Positions 40,360-51,198 are shown, counted from the stretch's first letter. The stretch: DNA of 64,000 nt from Hyalangium gracile (GCF_020103725.1 NZ_JAHXBG010000009.1:248001-312000), one strand, 5' to 3'. Program-made: numbers and translations. The notes: generated from the letters alone by a model not told the origin.

Positions 40360-43013
40360 CAGAACTCTCCCTTGACGCCAAAGGTGGGAAGGAACGGGAG
40401 CCCCCGGAGCGGAGCGTTCTCGCGGTAGCGGTAGTCCCAGAGCGTCGCCTCCGGGTTCGAGGCGTTGTAGACATTCTGGATGTCCAGGTAGGCCGACAGC
40501 CTCCAGCGCTCGAACGTCCAGAGGCGCTCGGCGCGGAGATCCAACTGGTGGAAGGTGGCGCCTCGCGCGGAGCCCGGCGCTCCCTCCAGCGGGAAGAACC
40601 GGCCGGTGTCCGCGTTGAAGGTGCCCCCCGTGATGGGCGTCTCCGGCCGGCCCGAGGTGAGGCGGAAGCGCGCTCCCAGCTCCCAGCCGTTGGCCAGCTT
40701 GTAGGAGCCCACCACCGTGAGGATGTGGGACTGGTCGAACTCGACCGGGACGAAGGCCTCCACGTCCTCGTCGAACTGCACGGAGCGCGAGAGCGTGTAG
40801 GCCACCCATCCATAGAAGCGCTCGGTGAGCTCGTGCTTGAGCAGCACCTCGACACCGTAGGCGCGACCACGGCCGTCATTGTTGTAGACCTCGGGCTCGC
40901 GCTTGCCGTCGCGCTCCACGAAGTCCTCGGACTCGACGACGAGCTGATCGCGCCAGTTGTAGAAGCCCTGGAGGTCCAGGAGCACCGCGTCGGTGAGCTT
41001 CCACTCGATGCCTCCGGCGGTCTGCCGGCTGCGCAGCAGCCCGAGCTCCGTGTTGCCGAACGTGGGGGCGATCTCCCCCGGCTGCGGGGCCTGTCGGAAG
41101 AGGCCCACCGCCGCCTTCGCGGTGAGCACGTCGTTCACCGCGTAGCGCGTCGCGAGCCGAGGCTCGAGGGAGGGACGGAACCCGCCGGGGAGCTGGTAGC
41201 CCTCGAACCGGACGCCGGGGACGATCTTCAGCGCCTCGATGGGCGACCAGACCGCCTCCGCGTAGGCCGCGTAGGTGGAGATGTTCACGTCCTGGTCGAT
41301 GACGAGGGGAGCAGGCGGCTCGGTGTCCTCCGGCCGGGCCACCCCCGGGAACTCGAAGCCGATCGAGTAGTAGTTCGCGTTGAGGTCGATGCCCGTCTCG
41401 AAGGTGAGCCCCTTGATGAGCTCCTTCTCGGCCGACCCGCGCACGTTCACGTCCCGCGACGTGATGTCTCCCTTGAACTGATCTCCGATGCGGAAGTTGA
41501 AGATGGTCAGGCCCACCGTCGGCGCCAGGCCCACCCGCCAGCCGGAGTCGGTCCGCCTGTCCCAGGAGAAGCGGAACCGGTGGAACGCCTGGAGCGTGTC
41601 CAGCGAGAAGGGCTGCGTCTCCTCCGAGCCGCTCTGCGAGAGCTCCAGCAGGTCGCTCGAGCCGAACGCCACGAACCCGAGCTGGTCCTTGCCGAGCTTC
41701 AAGTCGTAGCGCGCCTGGTAGTCCCAGTAGTACGGCGAGGCCACCGTCGAGGCCGCGCCGGGCTCGCGGACCGCCTCCAGGATGGGCGGCAGCAGCACGT
41801 CGATGTAGCTGCGCCGCGCGGAGAGCGCGAGCGAGCCGTAGTTCTTCTTCGTGCTCAGCGGCGACTCGACGTAGAAGCCCGAGTCCAGCAGGTCGATGTC
41901 CACCTGGCCGTGCAGGCGCTTTGGCTCGGGCGGGCGCGTGCCCACGTCCACGATACCCGCGATGGCTCGCCCGTACTTCGCGCCATAGGCCCCCGGGAAG
42001 AAGTCGATCCGGTCGATGAAGGACGCATTCACGACCGAGGGCCCACCCGCGAAGTGGTAGAGCAGCGGGATGGGCACCCCGTCGATCATCACCTGGGTGT
42101 CCTGCGGCTGGGCGCCGCGCACCAGCAGGGCCCCCGAGATGTAGGGGGCTCGCGCCATGCCGGGCATGTTCTGCAGCACGCGCAGCGGGTCGCCGAAGGT
42201 GCCCGGGACGCTCTGCACCTCCTGCTTCTGGAGCGTGCGCCGCGCCACCTCCTTCTTCTCACGAGCGCCCACCACCACCGTCTCGAAGCCGTTCTCGATC
42301 TTCTTCCAGATGTACGCGGTGAGGTCGGTCACCTCGCCCTCGCGCACCTCCTCGATGGTGTAGAACTTCTTGTGGCCCGGCTCGGAGATCTCCACCTTGA
42401 TGCGCCCGGGCGTCACGCCGCGGATCTCGAAGGAGCCGTCCTCACCTGTCTCCGCGGTGAGCCCCTGCTCGGGCAGGAACACCGTGGCGTTGGCGACGGG
42501 ATCTCTCGTGCCGCGCTGGAGCACCCGGCCGCGGAAGTTGATGGGCTTCTCGACCACGGCTTCCGGCGGCGGCTCCGGCGGCGGCTTGGGGACGAAGTGG
42601 TAGACGTACTCGATGCGGACCGGCGCGGGCTTGTGGTCCACCTCGGCCGGAGAGAACTCCAGTTGCAGCACGGCCTCGCGCGCCGCCGCGTCGAACTCGG
42701 GCCCCGCCGAGCGCGTCACCTCGGCCTGAATCACCTTGCCCGTCTCGTCGATGTCGATGAAGAAGGCCACCTCCGCCGACTCGTTGCGGGCGAGCGCCTC
42801 GGGCGGATAGGTGGCCTCGACGAACCTGAGCAGCTCGGGTGCCTTGGTGAGCTGGGGCGCGGGGGGTGGCACTCCACCGTCCGTCGGCCCCCGCTGCAGC
42901 CCGGCGCCTTCATAGGCGCTCGCGCTTCCAGCCAGCAGCGTACAGGCCAGGAGGAGAACACACGCCGCGCGTCCCCGTTCGAAGGAGCCAGGACGACGGG
43001 AATGGATGAGCAT
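40359..43013 (-). CDS. TonB-dependent receptor fused to a TonB C-terminal-like domain
   Basis: An 884-residue outer-membrane protein. Order: signal peptide (MLIHSRRPGSFERGRAACVL to GSASA), a TonB C-terminal-like domain at about 58-142 (FVEATYPPEALARNESAEVA to VRIEYVYHFVP), a Pro linker, a carboxypeptidase-regulatory-like domain (INFRGRVLQRGTRDPVANAT), then plug (LLVRGAQPQDTQVMIDGVPI) and barrel to the end in GEF. ATG 43013 starts the signal peptide; the open frame to 43070 would add 19 unlikely residues. The coupled lipoprotein follows. The substrate is unknown. Confidence 0.8.
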   Translation of the reverse strand: MLIHSRRPGSFERGRAACVLLLACTLLAGSASAYEGAGLQRGPTDGGVPPPAPQLTKAPELLRFVEATYPPEALARNESAEVAFFIDIDETGKVIQAEVTRSAGPEFDAAAREAVLQLEFSPAEVDHKPAPVRIEYVYHFVPKPPPEPPPEAVVEKPINFRGRVLQRGTRDPVANATVFLPEQGLTAETGEDGSFEIRGVTPGRIKVEISEPGHKKFYTIEEVREGEVTDLTAYIWKKIENGFETVVVGAREKKEVARRTLQKQEVQSVPGTFGDPLRVLQNMPGMARAPYISGALLVRGAQPQDTQVMIDGVPIPLLYHFAGGPSVVNASFIDRIDFFPGAYGAKYGRAIAGIVDVGTRPPEPKRLHGQVDIDLLDSGFYVESPLSTKKNYGSLALSARRSYIDVLLPPILEAVREPGAASTVASPYYWDYQARYDLKLGKDQLGFVAFGSSDLLELSQSGSEETQPFSLDTLQAFHRFRFSWDRRTDSGWRVGLAPTVGLTIFNFRIGDQFKGDITSRDVNVRGSAEKELIKGLTFETGIDLNANYYSIGFEFPGVARPEDTEPPAPLVIDQDVNISTYAAYAEAVWSPIEALKIVPGVRFEGYQLPGGFRPSLEPRLATRYAVNDVLTAKAAVGLFRQAPQPGEIAPTFGNTELGLLRSRQTAGGIEWKLTDAVLLDLQGFYNWRDQLVVESEDFVERDGKREPEVYNNDGRGRAYGVEVLLKHELTERFYGWVAYTLSRSVQFDEDVEAFVPVEFDQSHILTVVGSYKLANGWELGARFRLTSGRPETPITGGTFNADTGRFFPLEGAPGSARGATFHQLDLRAERLWTFERWRLSAYLDIQNVYNASNPEATLWDYRYRENAPLRGLPFLPTFGVKGEF

Positions 43014-43105
43014 GGTCAGAGAGGGTGCTCTTACAACCTGATGAGCAATGGCCGGCCCAGGGGCCCGCATGCTTGTCCAGGGGTTTTCCTCCCGTCAAGC
43101 GCCGT

Positions 43106-44695
43106 TCACGCCCGGTAGCGCGTCACCACCTCGGTCAGCTTCCGGGAGACGTCGTCGAGCATCACCGCGGCGTTCTTCGTGGCGTCGAGCTCCTTCTCCG
43201 TGTCCTCCATCATCTTGGACAGCTCGATGACGGCGCCGAAGATCTGCGCGATGCCCAGGTCCTGCTGGCTGACGGCCGCGACGATCTCCCGCACCGCGTA
43301 GGTGTTGTCGCGGATGAGGGCGGACAGCTCGCGCAGGTTCTCGCCCGTGGCGCGCACCTGCTCCAGCCCGGCCTGCATGCGCTCGGCGTTGCGCTGGGTG
43401 ATGCTCACCGTCTCCGCCACGGCGCGGCCCACCGCGTCGAGGATCTCCCGCACCCGCAGGGTGGCCTCGATGGACTGGTCGGCGAGCGAGCGAATCTCCC
43501 GCGCCACCACGCCGAAGCCCTTGCCGTGCTCGCCGCTGCGCACCGCCTCGATGGCGGCGTTGAGCGCGAGCATGTTGGAGCGGTCCGCCAGCTCCTTCAC
43601 CGTCTTGGTGATGGCGCCGATCTGCTGGGTGCTCGCCCCCAGGTCGCGGATGCGCTGGGCGATCTCCTGCACCTGGGTGCCCATGTCCGCCAGGCCCGAG
43701 ACGCCCAGGGCGATGGAGGCCTCGCCCGCGCGGCCGAGCGTGTCGGCGCGCTCGGCCACCTTGAGCACGGACCCGGCCGTCTGGGCGGCCGTGGAGGAGG
43801 TCTGCCGCAGCTGCTCCACGGTGATGCGCGTCTCGTGCAGCGCCGCGGCCTGGCTGCTGACCGTCTCCTGTTGCTGCTCGGCGGAGCGGCGCATCCTCGC
43901 GGAGGACTCGGCCAGCGTGCCGCCGGAGGCGCGCAGCTCGTGGTGGATGGTCCGCAGCCGCTCCACCATCTCCCGGAAGGCATCGGCGAGCTGGCCCACC
44001 TCGTCTCCGGAGCGGACGGGCACGGTGAGCGTCAGGTCTCCGTTCTGGCTGATCTCGTGCGCCACCCACGTGAGCGCCCGGAGCGGGTGCACCAGCGAGC
44101 CCCTCAGCCCGAAGGCCAGCAGCAGCGCCACGGCGATGCAGCCCAGCACGCCGCCCGCGAAGAGGAACGCGCCGCGCTTGAAGTTCAGCCGCAGCTCCCA
44201 GAAGGACGAGCGCACCAGGTCCGCCTCCTCCTTCGCCATGGACTCCAGCAGCTGCTCGAGCACGCGCGTCTGCTCATGGAAGCGCGCGGACTGGGACTCG
44301 ACGCGCTCCGCGCCCCGGCTCGCGAGCAGCCCACGGCCCAGGCTCAGCGCCTCCTTGAAGCGCCCCTGCACGTCGGCGAGCCGCGCGGCCGGGTAGCCCT
44401 TCTGCCGCAGCGAGCTGATCTGGGCGCCGAAGTTCTTCTCGAGCGTGTCGAGCTCCTCGCGCAGGTGCGGCGGAGCCCCCTGCTCGTTCGAGGAGAGCAG
44501 GACGGTGGTCTGCTGGTGGATCGTCCTCAGCTCGAAGAGCGCCGTGGCGATCGCGAAGGAGCGCTCCAGCGAGAACTCGACTCCCTTGGCGAGCCTGTAG
44601 GACGAGACGATGTGCGCTCCCCCGAGCACAGCGAATGCCACCACGAGCAGCCCGAAGGACACATACATTCGTCGGCCGATACTGGCCCTCATCAT
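43106..44695 (-). CDS. methyl-accepting chemotaxis protein
   Basis: A 529-residue chemoreceptor: first membrane helix at about 10-32, a four-helix-like sensor segment of about 145 residues, a second membrane helix near 178-200, a HAMP domain ([20 protein letters not shown]), and the signalling domain. The tip reads [20 protein letters not shown] then [19 protein letters not shown], normal for CheA/CheW contact. No pentapeptide for CheR is at the C-terminus. No che genes are near. A hairpin overlaps its ribosome site. The ligand is not predictable. Confidence 0.94.
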   Translation of the reverse strand: MMRASIGRRMYVSFGLLVVAFAVLGGAHIVSSYRLAKGVEFSLERSFAIATALFELRTIHQQTTVLLSSNEQGAPPHLREELDTLEKNFGAQISSLRQKGYPAARLADVQGRFKEALSLGRGLLASRGAERVESQSARFHEQTRVLEQLLESMAKEEADLVRSSFWELRLNFKRGAFLFAGGVLGCIAVALLLAFGLRGSLVHPLRALTWVAHEISQNGDLTLTVPVRSGDEVGQLADAFREMVERLRTIHHELRASGGTLAESSARMRRSAEQQQETVSSQAAALHETRITVEQLRQTSSTAAQTAGSVLKVAERADTLGRAGEASIALGVSGLADMGTQVQEIAQRIRDLGASTQQIGAITKTVKELADRSNMLALNAAIEAVRSGEHGKGFGVVAREIRSLADQSIEATLRVREILDAVGRAVAETVSITQRNAERMQAGLEQVRATGENLRELSALIRDNTYAVREIVAAVSQQDLGIAQIFGAVIELSKMMEDTEKELDATKNAAVMLDDVSRKLTEVVTRYRA

Positions 44696-44700
44696 TCCTC

Positions 44701-44729
44701 CTCCCCCCAGCGTCCTTCGGACTGGGGAG
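44701..44729 (-). promoter_or_regulatory. hairpin overlapping the ribosome-binding site of the chemoreceptor gene
   Basis: On the minus strand CTCCCCAG (44729-44722) can pair with CTGGGGGGAG (44710-44701), with an inner GTCC/GGAC helix. The right arm flows into GGAGGAGG just before the start codon, so the structure may limit ribosome access. The rest of the 235-base gap up to 44930 holds further GC-rich repeats but nothing I can name. Confidence 0.35.
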
Positions 44730-44930
44730 AGGATGCAATAGGTAGGGTTGCTTTCCCTGTAGGCCTGAATCCTCCCTGACCTGGAGGCCAGGGTTCTCCC
44801 CTGGAGGGGTATTGCGCCGGCCGGGGACCCAACGCAGAGCGTAGTGCCGCTTCCAGCGCGCTCCGGGCCTGACGCCGAAGGTGGGAGAACCCCTCTCTCC
44901 AGAGGCCCAGGTGATTAAGGTACGGCCCTC

Positions 44931-45581
44931 ATGGCCGCCCCGAGCAACGAGGAGCACGTCCGGCAAGTGTACGGGGAGATCGCCTCCGCCTACGAGGTGC
45001 TGTTCCCCTCGCTGCACCGCTATGAAGACCGTGTGGAGCGCTTCCTGGCGGGCGGGGTTGCGCCTGGCTGCCGGGTGCTCGACGTGGGGTGCGGCACGGG
45101 CCTGCTCACCCGGCAGCTCGATGCCTCCGTGGAGGTGGTAGGGCTGGACCTGGCGCCTGAGATGCTCGAGCTGGCGCGCCAGGGACGGCCGTCGGGCACC
45201 TGGCGCGTGCACAGCTACCACGAGCCGGTTCCGCCCGAGCTGGGGCACTTCGACGCGGTGCTGGCCATCGGCTGCCTGGACTTCTGCGAGGACCTGCGGC
45301 GGGTGCTGGGCCACCTCGCCGCCGTGCTGAAGCCCGAGGGGCGGATGCTCTTCACGGTGCTCGAGCGCCGGCCGGGGCTCGAGGGGCACGAGGAGTCCCG
45401 GCGCCAGGTGCAGACGGCGGGGCCGGCGGTGTGGCTGTCCTTCCCCTCGTTCGAGGAGACGGCCTCGGCGCTGACGGCGGCGGGGCTGGTGCCGCTGCGC
45501 TACACCCACGCTCCGGGCTGGGAGCACCTCACCGAGCAGCGGACGATGTACTTCGGCTGGTGGGAGGTGGGACGGCGCTGA
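44931..45581 (+). CDS. class I SAM-dependent methyltransferase
   Basis: A 216-residue protein with motif I RVLDVGCGTGLLTRQL at about residues 45-60, VVGLDLAPEMLELARQG, and FDAVLAIGCLDFCEDL as later SAM-fold marks (Methyltransf_11/25 type). The N-terminus is YGEIASAYEVLFP. The acceptor is unknown; UbiE-like and small-molecule methyltransferases share this pattern. It stands alone, convergent with rapZ (15 bases apart). Confidence 0.88.
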   Translation: MAAPSNEEHVRQVYGEIASAYEVLFPSLHRYEDRVERFLAGGVAPGCRVLDVGCGTGLLTRQLDASVEVVGLDLAPEMLELARQGRPSGTWRVHSYHEPVPPELGHFDAVLAIGCLDFCEDLRRVLGHLAAVLKPEGRMLFTVLERRPGLEGHEESRRQVQTAGPAVWLSFPSFEETASALTAAGLVPLRYTHAPGWEHLTEQRTMYFGWWEVGRR

Positions 45582-45596
45582 GCTGCGAAGGCCGCC

Positions 45597-46456
45597 CTAC
45601 TCCTTCTCGATGTCGCGGTCCCAGAGCTGGATGCGGGGAATCTCCTCCTGGAGCCTGCGCGTCAGCTCGGCCGCGATGGCCACCGAGCGGTGCTTGCCGC
45701 CCGTGCACCCCAGCGCCACCGTGAGGTACGCCTTGCCCTCCTTCTGGTAGCGCGGGAACAGGAAGCGGCAGAGGTCCACCACCTTCTCGAGGAACTGCTG
45801 CGTCTCCTCGCGCTCCAGCACGTACGCGGCCACCCGGGGGTTCTTCCCCGTCAGCCCCTTCAGGTCCGGCACGAAGTAGGGGTTGGGCAGGAAGCGCACG
45901 TCCAGCACCAGGTCCGCCTGCGGCGGCACCCCGTGCCGGTAGCCGAACGACATCACCGACAGCGAGGGCCCCGTCGCCGGCTCCGGGCTGAAGCGCGCCT
46001 GCACCATGCGCTTCAAGTCGTGCACGTTCAGCGCGGACGAGTCGATGACCTGGTCGGCCAGCTCGCGCAAATCCCTCAGCTCACCGCGCTCGGCGGCGAT
46101 GCCGTCGGCCACCGAGCCGGTGGGCGCCAGCGGGTGGCGGCGGCGCGTCTCGCTGAAGCGACGGATGAGGCTGTCGTCGCTCGAGTCCAGGAAGAGCACC
46201 TCCACCTGGTGCCCGGCGCGGCGGACCTCGTCCAGCACGCGCGGCGCCTCCTTGAGGAAGATGCCCTCGCGCACGTCCACCACGAGCGCCATCCGCTCGA
46301 TCTGTCCGCTGCCGGCCAGCTCCGTGAGCTTGGGCAGCAGCAGCACCGGCAGGTTGTCGATGCAGAAGAAGCCCGAGTCCTCCAGCGCGCGGATGGCCGT
46401 GGACTTACCCGAGCCGGACATGCCGGTGATGATGACGATGTGCTTGGCGGGGGCGC

Positions 46457-46460
<4 letters not shown>
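45597..46460 (-). CDS. rapZ: RNase adapter RapZ (YvcJ family)
   Basis: A 287-residue protein: Walker [20 protein letters not shown] at the N-terminus, [30 protein letters not shown] and the C-terminal [20 protein letters not shown] match RapZ/YvcJ. In enteric bacteria RapZ directs RNase E to GlmZ RNA and so controls GlmS; in Bacillus YvcJ binds nucleotides and affects wall synthesis. The GTG start overlaps the hprK stop by four bases, the usual pairing. Confidence 0.95.
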
Positions 46461-47431
<971 letters not shown>

Positions 47432-47481
47432 CGTCAGGAAGTGGATATCACCCGGCGGACCATTTGAGATGCCTGCTCGAC

Positions 47482-48954
47482 GTGCCGCCCACCGCTCCTA
47501 CCCCTGAAGACTCCTCGTCCGAACCCTACCTCGCAAGGGGCCTTCTGGTCCTGGCTCTTCTGCTGGGGGCCATACTCCGGGTGCGGCTGGCCCTGACGGA
47601 CGACGGGCTGTACTGGCCGGATGAGATCTACCAGAGCCTGGAGCCGGCGCATCGGCTGGTGTTCGGCTATGGCCTGGTTGCCTGGGAGTTCGTTGCAGGT
47701 GCACGCAACTGGGCCCTCCCCGGCCTGGTCGCCGGGCTGATGCAGGTGGCGCGGGGGCTCGGGCTGGACACGCCGGGTGGCTACCTGGGGTTCATCAAGG
47801 GGTTCTTCGCCCTGGTGGGCACCGCCACCGCGTGGGGCAGCTACCGGCTGGCTCGAAGCTATGGCGCCGGTCCGCTCGCCGCCGCCGCGGGCGCCTCGCT
47901 GCTGGCCCTGGCCTCGGTGCCCATCTACTTCGCCCCCCGGGCCATGAGCGAGAACGCCTCCGCCCTGCCCGTGGTGTGGGGGCTGGCGCTCGCGCTGGCG
48001 CCCAACGCATCGCGGCGGACGCTCGCGGTGGGTGCCTCGCTGTTGGGACTGGCGGTGCTGCTGCGCCTGCAGAACGGCATCTTCTGCGTGGGGCTGCTGG
48101 CCCTGCTGGCGGCGCGGCGGCAGTGGCGGGCGGCGGGGCTCGCGCTCGGTGTGCTCGCCGGCTGGGCCTTCCTCTTCGGGCTGCTGGACCGGCTGACGTG
48201 GGGCGAGTGGTTCCACTCGGCCCGCGTCTACCTGGAGTTCAACCTCGTGCAGCAGGGCGGCACCGGCTGGGGCACGGCGCCTCCCAGCTACTACAGCCGC
48301 GTCCTCCTGCGGGCCATGAAGGGCGTCACGCTGGTGGCCACCGGCCTGAGCCTCGTCGGCCTGTGGCGGGCTCGGGGCCTGGCGGCGCTCATCGTCTCCT
48401 TCTACGTGCTCCACGCCCTCCAGCCGCACAAGGAGCTGCGCTTCCTCATCCCCATCCTCCCCTTGTTCGCCGCGCTGGCGGGCGTGGGGCTGGAGGTGGT
48501 GATGGCCGAATGGAAGACGTACCGCATCCGAGCCGCCCTGGCCCTCATCGTCGCGGCGGTGGGGCTGGGCTCCGCCGTCGTCGCCGGCAACCTCACCTTC
48601 GGGCAGATCGGCCAGTACGAGCACACGCGGCCGCAGGTCAGCGCCTATGACGACTCGGGCCCCATCAACCGGCTGCTGGCGGTGGCGGGCCAGCGCGAGG
48701 ACATGTGCGGGCTCAAGATAGAGGCCCCCGGGCACCTGGCCTGGACGGGCGGCTACAGCTACTTCCACCGCCGCGTGCCCCTGTACTGGAGCCAGGGCCC
48801 GGACCGGGGCTCGGGCCTGTTCAACTACGTCATCACCGTGCCGGAGCTCGCCTTCGGCGGCCAGCAGGTGGCGCAAGACCATGGGTTCCTCCTGCTGCGC
48901 CTGGCGCTGCCGGGCTGCACGCCCGACCCGGGCTACAGCTGGCGACTGCCATGA
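47482..48954 (+). CDS. GT22-like membrane mannosyltransferase
   Basis: A membrane protein of about 490 residues with the landmarks of dolichol/GPI-type GT22 mannosyltransferases: WPDEIYQSLEPAHRLVFGYG with the catalytic acidic pair at the first lumen loop, then AWEFVAGARNW, and HALQPHKELRFLIPILPLF, the HKExRF motif. About nine membrane helices. GTG 47482 is preferred since ATG 47422 would overlap the divergent hprK start by 10 bases. Bacterial GT22-like enzymes use polyprenyl-phosphate sugars; the product here is unknown. Confidence 0.75.
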   Translation: MPPTAPTPEDSSSEPYLARGLLVLALLLGAILRVRLALTDDGLYWPDEIYQSLEPAHRLVFGYGLVAWEFVAGARNWALPGLVAGLMQVARGLGLDTPGGYLGFIKGFFALVGTATAWGSYRLARSYGAGPLAAAAGASLLALASVPIYFAPRAMSENASALPVVWGLALALAPNASRRTLAVGASLLGLAVLLRLQNGIFCVGLLALLAARRQWRAAGLALGVLAGWAFLFGLLDRLTWGEWFHSARVYLEFNLVQQGGTGWGTAPPSYYSRVLLRAMKGVTLVATGLSLVGLWRARGLAALIVSFYVLHALQPHKELRFLIPILPLFAALAGVGLEVVMAEWKTYRIRAALALIVAAVGLGSAVVAGNLTFGQIGQYEHTRPQVSAYDDSGPINRLLAVAGQREDMCGLKIEAPGHLAWTGGYSYFHRRVPLYWSQGPDRGSGLFNYVITVPELAFGGQQVAQDHGFLLLRLALPGCTPDPGYSWRLP

Positions 48955-49013
48955 GTGGACGCTTCGTGCGCGAGCCCGTTCCCAGCCGCGCCCGAGGTTG
49001 GTAAGCCGTCCCC

Positions 49014-49364
49014 ATGTCCCAGACGAACTGCCTCTTCTGCAAGATTCGAGATGGTCAGATCCCCGCCCGGGTCGTCTACCGCGACGACACGTGCATGGCC
49101 TTCGAGGACATCAACCCGCAGGCGCCCACGCACGTGCTCTTCATCCCGCTCAAGCACATCTCCACGGTGAATGACGTGGAGATGGATGACCGGCAGACGG
49201 TGGGGCACCTCTACACGGCGGCCGCGAAGGTGGCCAAGGAGCGGGGCCACGCGGACAAGGGGTACCGCCTGGTGATGAACTGCAACGAGGACGCCGGCCA
49301 GACGGTGTTCCACATCCACCTGCACCTCGTCGCGGGCCGCCCCATGGGCTGGCCGCCGGGATAG
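49014..49364 (+). CDS. HIT-family (Hint-like) nucleotide-binding hydrolase
   Basis: A 116-residue protein with the triad HIHLHLVAGRPMGWPPG near the C-terminus (HxHxH), two Cys at the N-terminus CLFCKIRDGQIPARVVYRDD, and FIPLKHISTVND. It fits the Hint branch, which hydrolyses AMP-linked amides. Full length. Convergent with the next gene, 10 bases apart. Confidence 0.95.
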   Translation: MSQTNCLFCKIRDGQIPARVVYRDDTCMAFEDINPQAPTHVLFIPLKHISTVNDVEMDDRQTVGHLYTAAAKVAKERGHADKGYRLVMNCNEDAGQTVFHIHLHLVAGRPMGWPPG

Positions 49365-49374
49365 GCGCCGCCCC

Positions 49375-50232
49375 TCAGATGCCGCAGCGGAGCTCCTTCG
49401 ACGGCGGCCGCCGAGGAGCACCCGTGTGCCGCCGCGCGCCCGGCTTCGGTAGCGCCAGCACCAGGGGCTCGGCCTGAGGCAGGCGGAGCGTCCACTCCAC
49501 CGTGGAGGTGCTTCCGGGCGGGCGGCCCTCCACCGAGTAGAGGCCGGGCGCCAGTCCCTCCACGCGGAAGCGGCCCGCGGCGTCGCTCGTCACCGTCACC
49601 CGCTCCTCGGCGGGCGCGTCCGGGCGATCCTCCTGCTCCCAGCCATGGACGTCCGGCGTGAGCGTCAGCTCGGCCTCGGGGAGCGGGCTGCCCGAGCCCT
49701 GCAGCACCGTGCGCCCCGAGAGGGAGGTGGCCTCCTCCAGCCGCAGGCTCACCGGCGTGCGGGGCCCGCCCAGCGGATGCATCAGGTTGAGCCAGGCCGG
49801 AGCGAGCCCCTCGGCCCTCGCCACCAGCAGGTAGGAGCCCGCCAGCGCTGGCATCAGCAGGCGCCCATCGTTCCCGGTGGCTCCCGCGGCCGCGACGCGC
49901 CAGTCCACCCGCCCGGTGTCGGGGATTCGCCCATCCCTTCGGTAGAGCCGCACCTGCGCGCGCGGCACCGGCAGCCCCCCGGACATCACCTGAAGATCGA
50001 GCAGCCCGTCCGCCTCGCTGGCCGCCTCGGCCACGGGGAGCGTCCGCACCTCCCCGGGTGGGCCGGAGGGAAGCCCCAGGGCCTCCACGCGCGGCGGAGC
50101 TTCCGAGGCCTCGGCCTGCTCGCGGGGCTCGACCTGATGGGCCGCCCGCTCTTCCGCCCGGCCATACAGGGCCAGGCCGATGGCGGTCGCCACCACCGCG
50201 AACACCCACGCTCTGCCGAGAAACCTCCGCAT
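49375..50232 (-). CDS. membrane-anchored protein with carboxypeptidase-regulatory-like domains
   Basis: A 285-residue protein: an N-terminal membrane anchor (MRRFLGRAWVFAVVATAIGL), an acidic linker, then two beta-sandwich units: SGGLPVPRAQVRLYRRDG to PALAGSYLLVARAEG and GSGSPLPEAELTLTPDVHG to EGLAPGLYSVEGRPPG. The latter is the CarboxypepD_reg pattern. ATG 50232 has GGAGGCAGG upstream; 50328 would add 32 unlike residues. The role is unknown; such proteins are common in myxobacterial envelopes. Confidence 0.7.
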   Translation of the reverse strand: MRRFLGRAWVFAVVATAIGLALYGRAEERAAHQVEPREQAEASEAPPRVEALGLPSGPPGEVRTLPVAEAASEADGLLDLQVMSGGLPVPRAQVRLYRRDGRIPDTGRVDWRVAAAGATGNDGRLLMPALAGSYLLVARAEGLAPAWLNLMHPLGGPRTPVSLRLEEATSLSGRTVLQGSGSPLPEAELTLTPDVHGWEQEDRPDAPAEERVTVTSDAAGRFRVEGLAPGLYSVEGRPPGSTSTVEWTLRLPQAEPLVLALPKPGARRHTGAPRRPPSKELRCGI

Positions 50233-50421
50233 CCCTGCCTCCACGCCTGCCCCCAGCCTGAAGGCCGACGCTTTGACCAGCAACAACATGGAGGAGATAG
50301 CGGTTCCCTCGAGTACGTGCCAGGCCATTCCCTGCCTGCCCTCCGGAGGGCCGAGCGGGACTTCCGACTGAACAGACGAGAGGCGGGTGTTAGCATCCCC
50401 GCAGTCCCGAGCCTTCGCTCA

Positions 50422-51192
50422 ATGCCCTTTTCCAGCGCCGAGATATCTCCCGCCAGCCGCCGCGCGTACATGCTGCTTGCCCTGCTCCTGGCCAGCGTGG
50501 CGGGAGAGGTGAACGCGATCAGCTTCTTCGCGCTCGGCACGCACACGTCCCACATGACGGGCAACCTGGCCAACGTGGGCGAGTACCTCGCCAAGGGGAC
50601 ATGGGACCTGGCGGTGGAGGCGGGCCTGCTCGTCTTCGCGTTCCTGCTGGGGGCCGTCACCGCCACGGTGTTGATGGACATGTCGCGCCGCCGGCCGCGG
50701 GGACGGCACGCCATGGCACTGCTGGTGGAGGCGCTGACGCTGGCGGCCGTGGGGCTGTGGGCCACTCGGCACCCGGGGTTGAAGGAGCCCACCATTGGCT
50801 GGGGCATGGCCTACGCCATGGGCATCCAGAACGCGCTCGTCACCCGCGTGTCGGGCGCCGTGGTGCGCACCACGCACATGACGGGCGTCGTCACGGACAT
50901 CGGCATCCAGCTCGTGAAGATGATGACGTGGGTCCGCGATGGGGCCCGGGGCCATGGGCTCGGCGGGCTGGTGTGGATGATCCGCAGGCTGCCCACGGCC
51001 GAGCAGTTCGCACGCACCCGGCTGCACCTGGGGCTGGCCACGGCGTTCCTCATCGGGTGCACCGTGGGGCCGCTGCTCTTCTTCCACTTCGGCGCGGCCG
51101 CCATGGCCATGCCGTGCGCCGTCCTGACGCTGCTGGTGGTGCTCGACCTGAGCCCGGCCGGAGCGTATGCGCCGGTGACTCCCGGCTCCTGA
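50422..51192 (+). CDS. DUF1275 (YoaK-like) membrane protein
   Basis: A 256-residue membrane protein with six to seven spans and the DUF1275 landmarks GEVNAISFFALGTHTSHMTG and MGIQNALVTRVSGAVVRTTH, then MTGVVTDIGIQLV. The family's substrate is unknown. ATG 50422 is preceded by a weak ribosome site. It is convergent with the ClC gene, six bases apart. Confidence 0.85.
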   Translation: MPFSSAEISPASRRAYMLLALLLASVAGEVNAISFFALGTHTSHMTGNLANVGEYLAKGTWDLAVEAGLLVFAFLLGAVTATVLMDMSRRRPRGRHAMALLVEALTLAAVGLWATRHPGLKEPTIGWGMAYAMGIQNALVTRVSGAVVRTTHMTGVVTDIGIQLVKMMTWVRDGARGHGLGGLVWMIRRLPTAEQFARTRLHLGLATAFLIGCTVGPLLFFHFGAAAMAMPCAVLTLLVVLDLSPAGAYAPVTPGS

Positions 51193-51198
51193 GCCGGC

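Noticed and set aside
43014-43070. Upstream in-frame start for the TonB-fusion receptor
   Set aside because: It would place 19 polar residues before a normal signal peptide; ATG 43013 is better.
44696-44930. c-di-GMP (GEMM) riboswitch in front of the chemoreceptor gene
   Set aside because: Short similarity to GGTAGG/GCAACC pieces, but the conserved core and tetraloop receptor are missing.
49014-49364. HIT gene as part of the mannosyltransferase operon
   Set aside because: It is on the same strand 59 bases later, but no functional link or overlap is visible, so I left them as separate genes.
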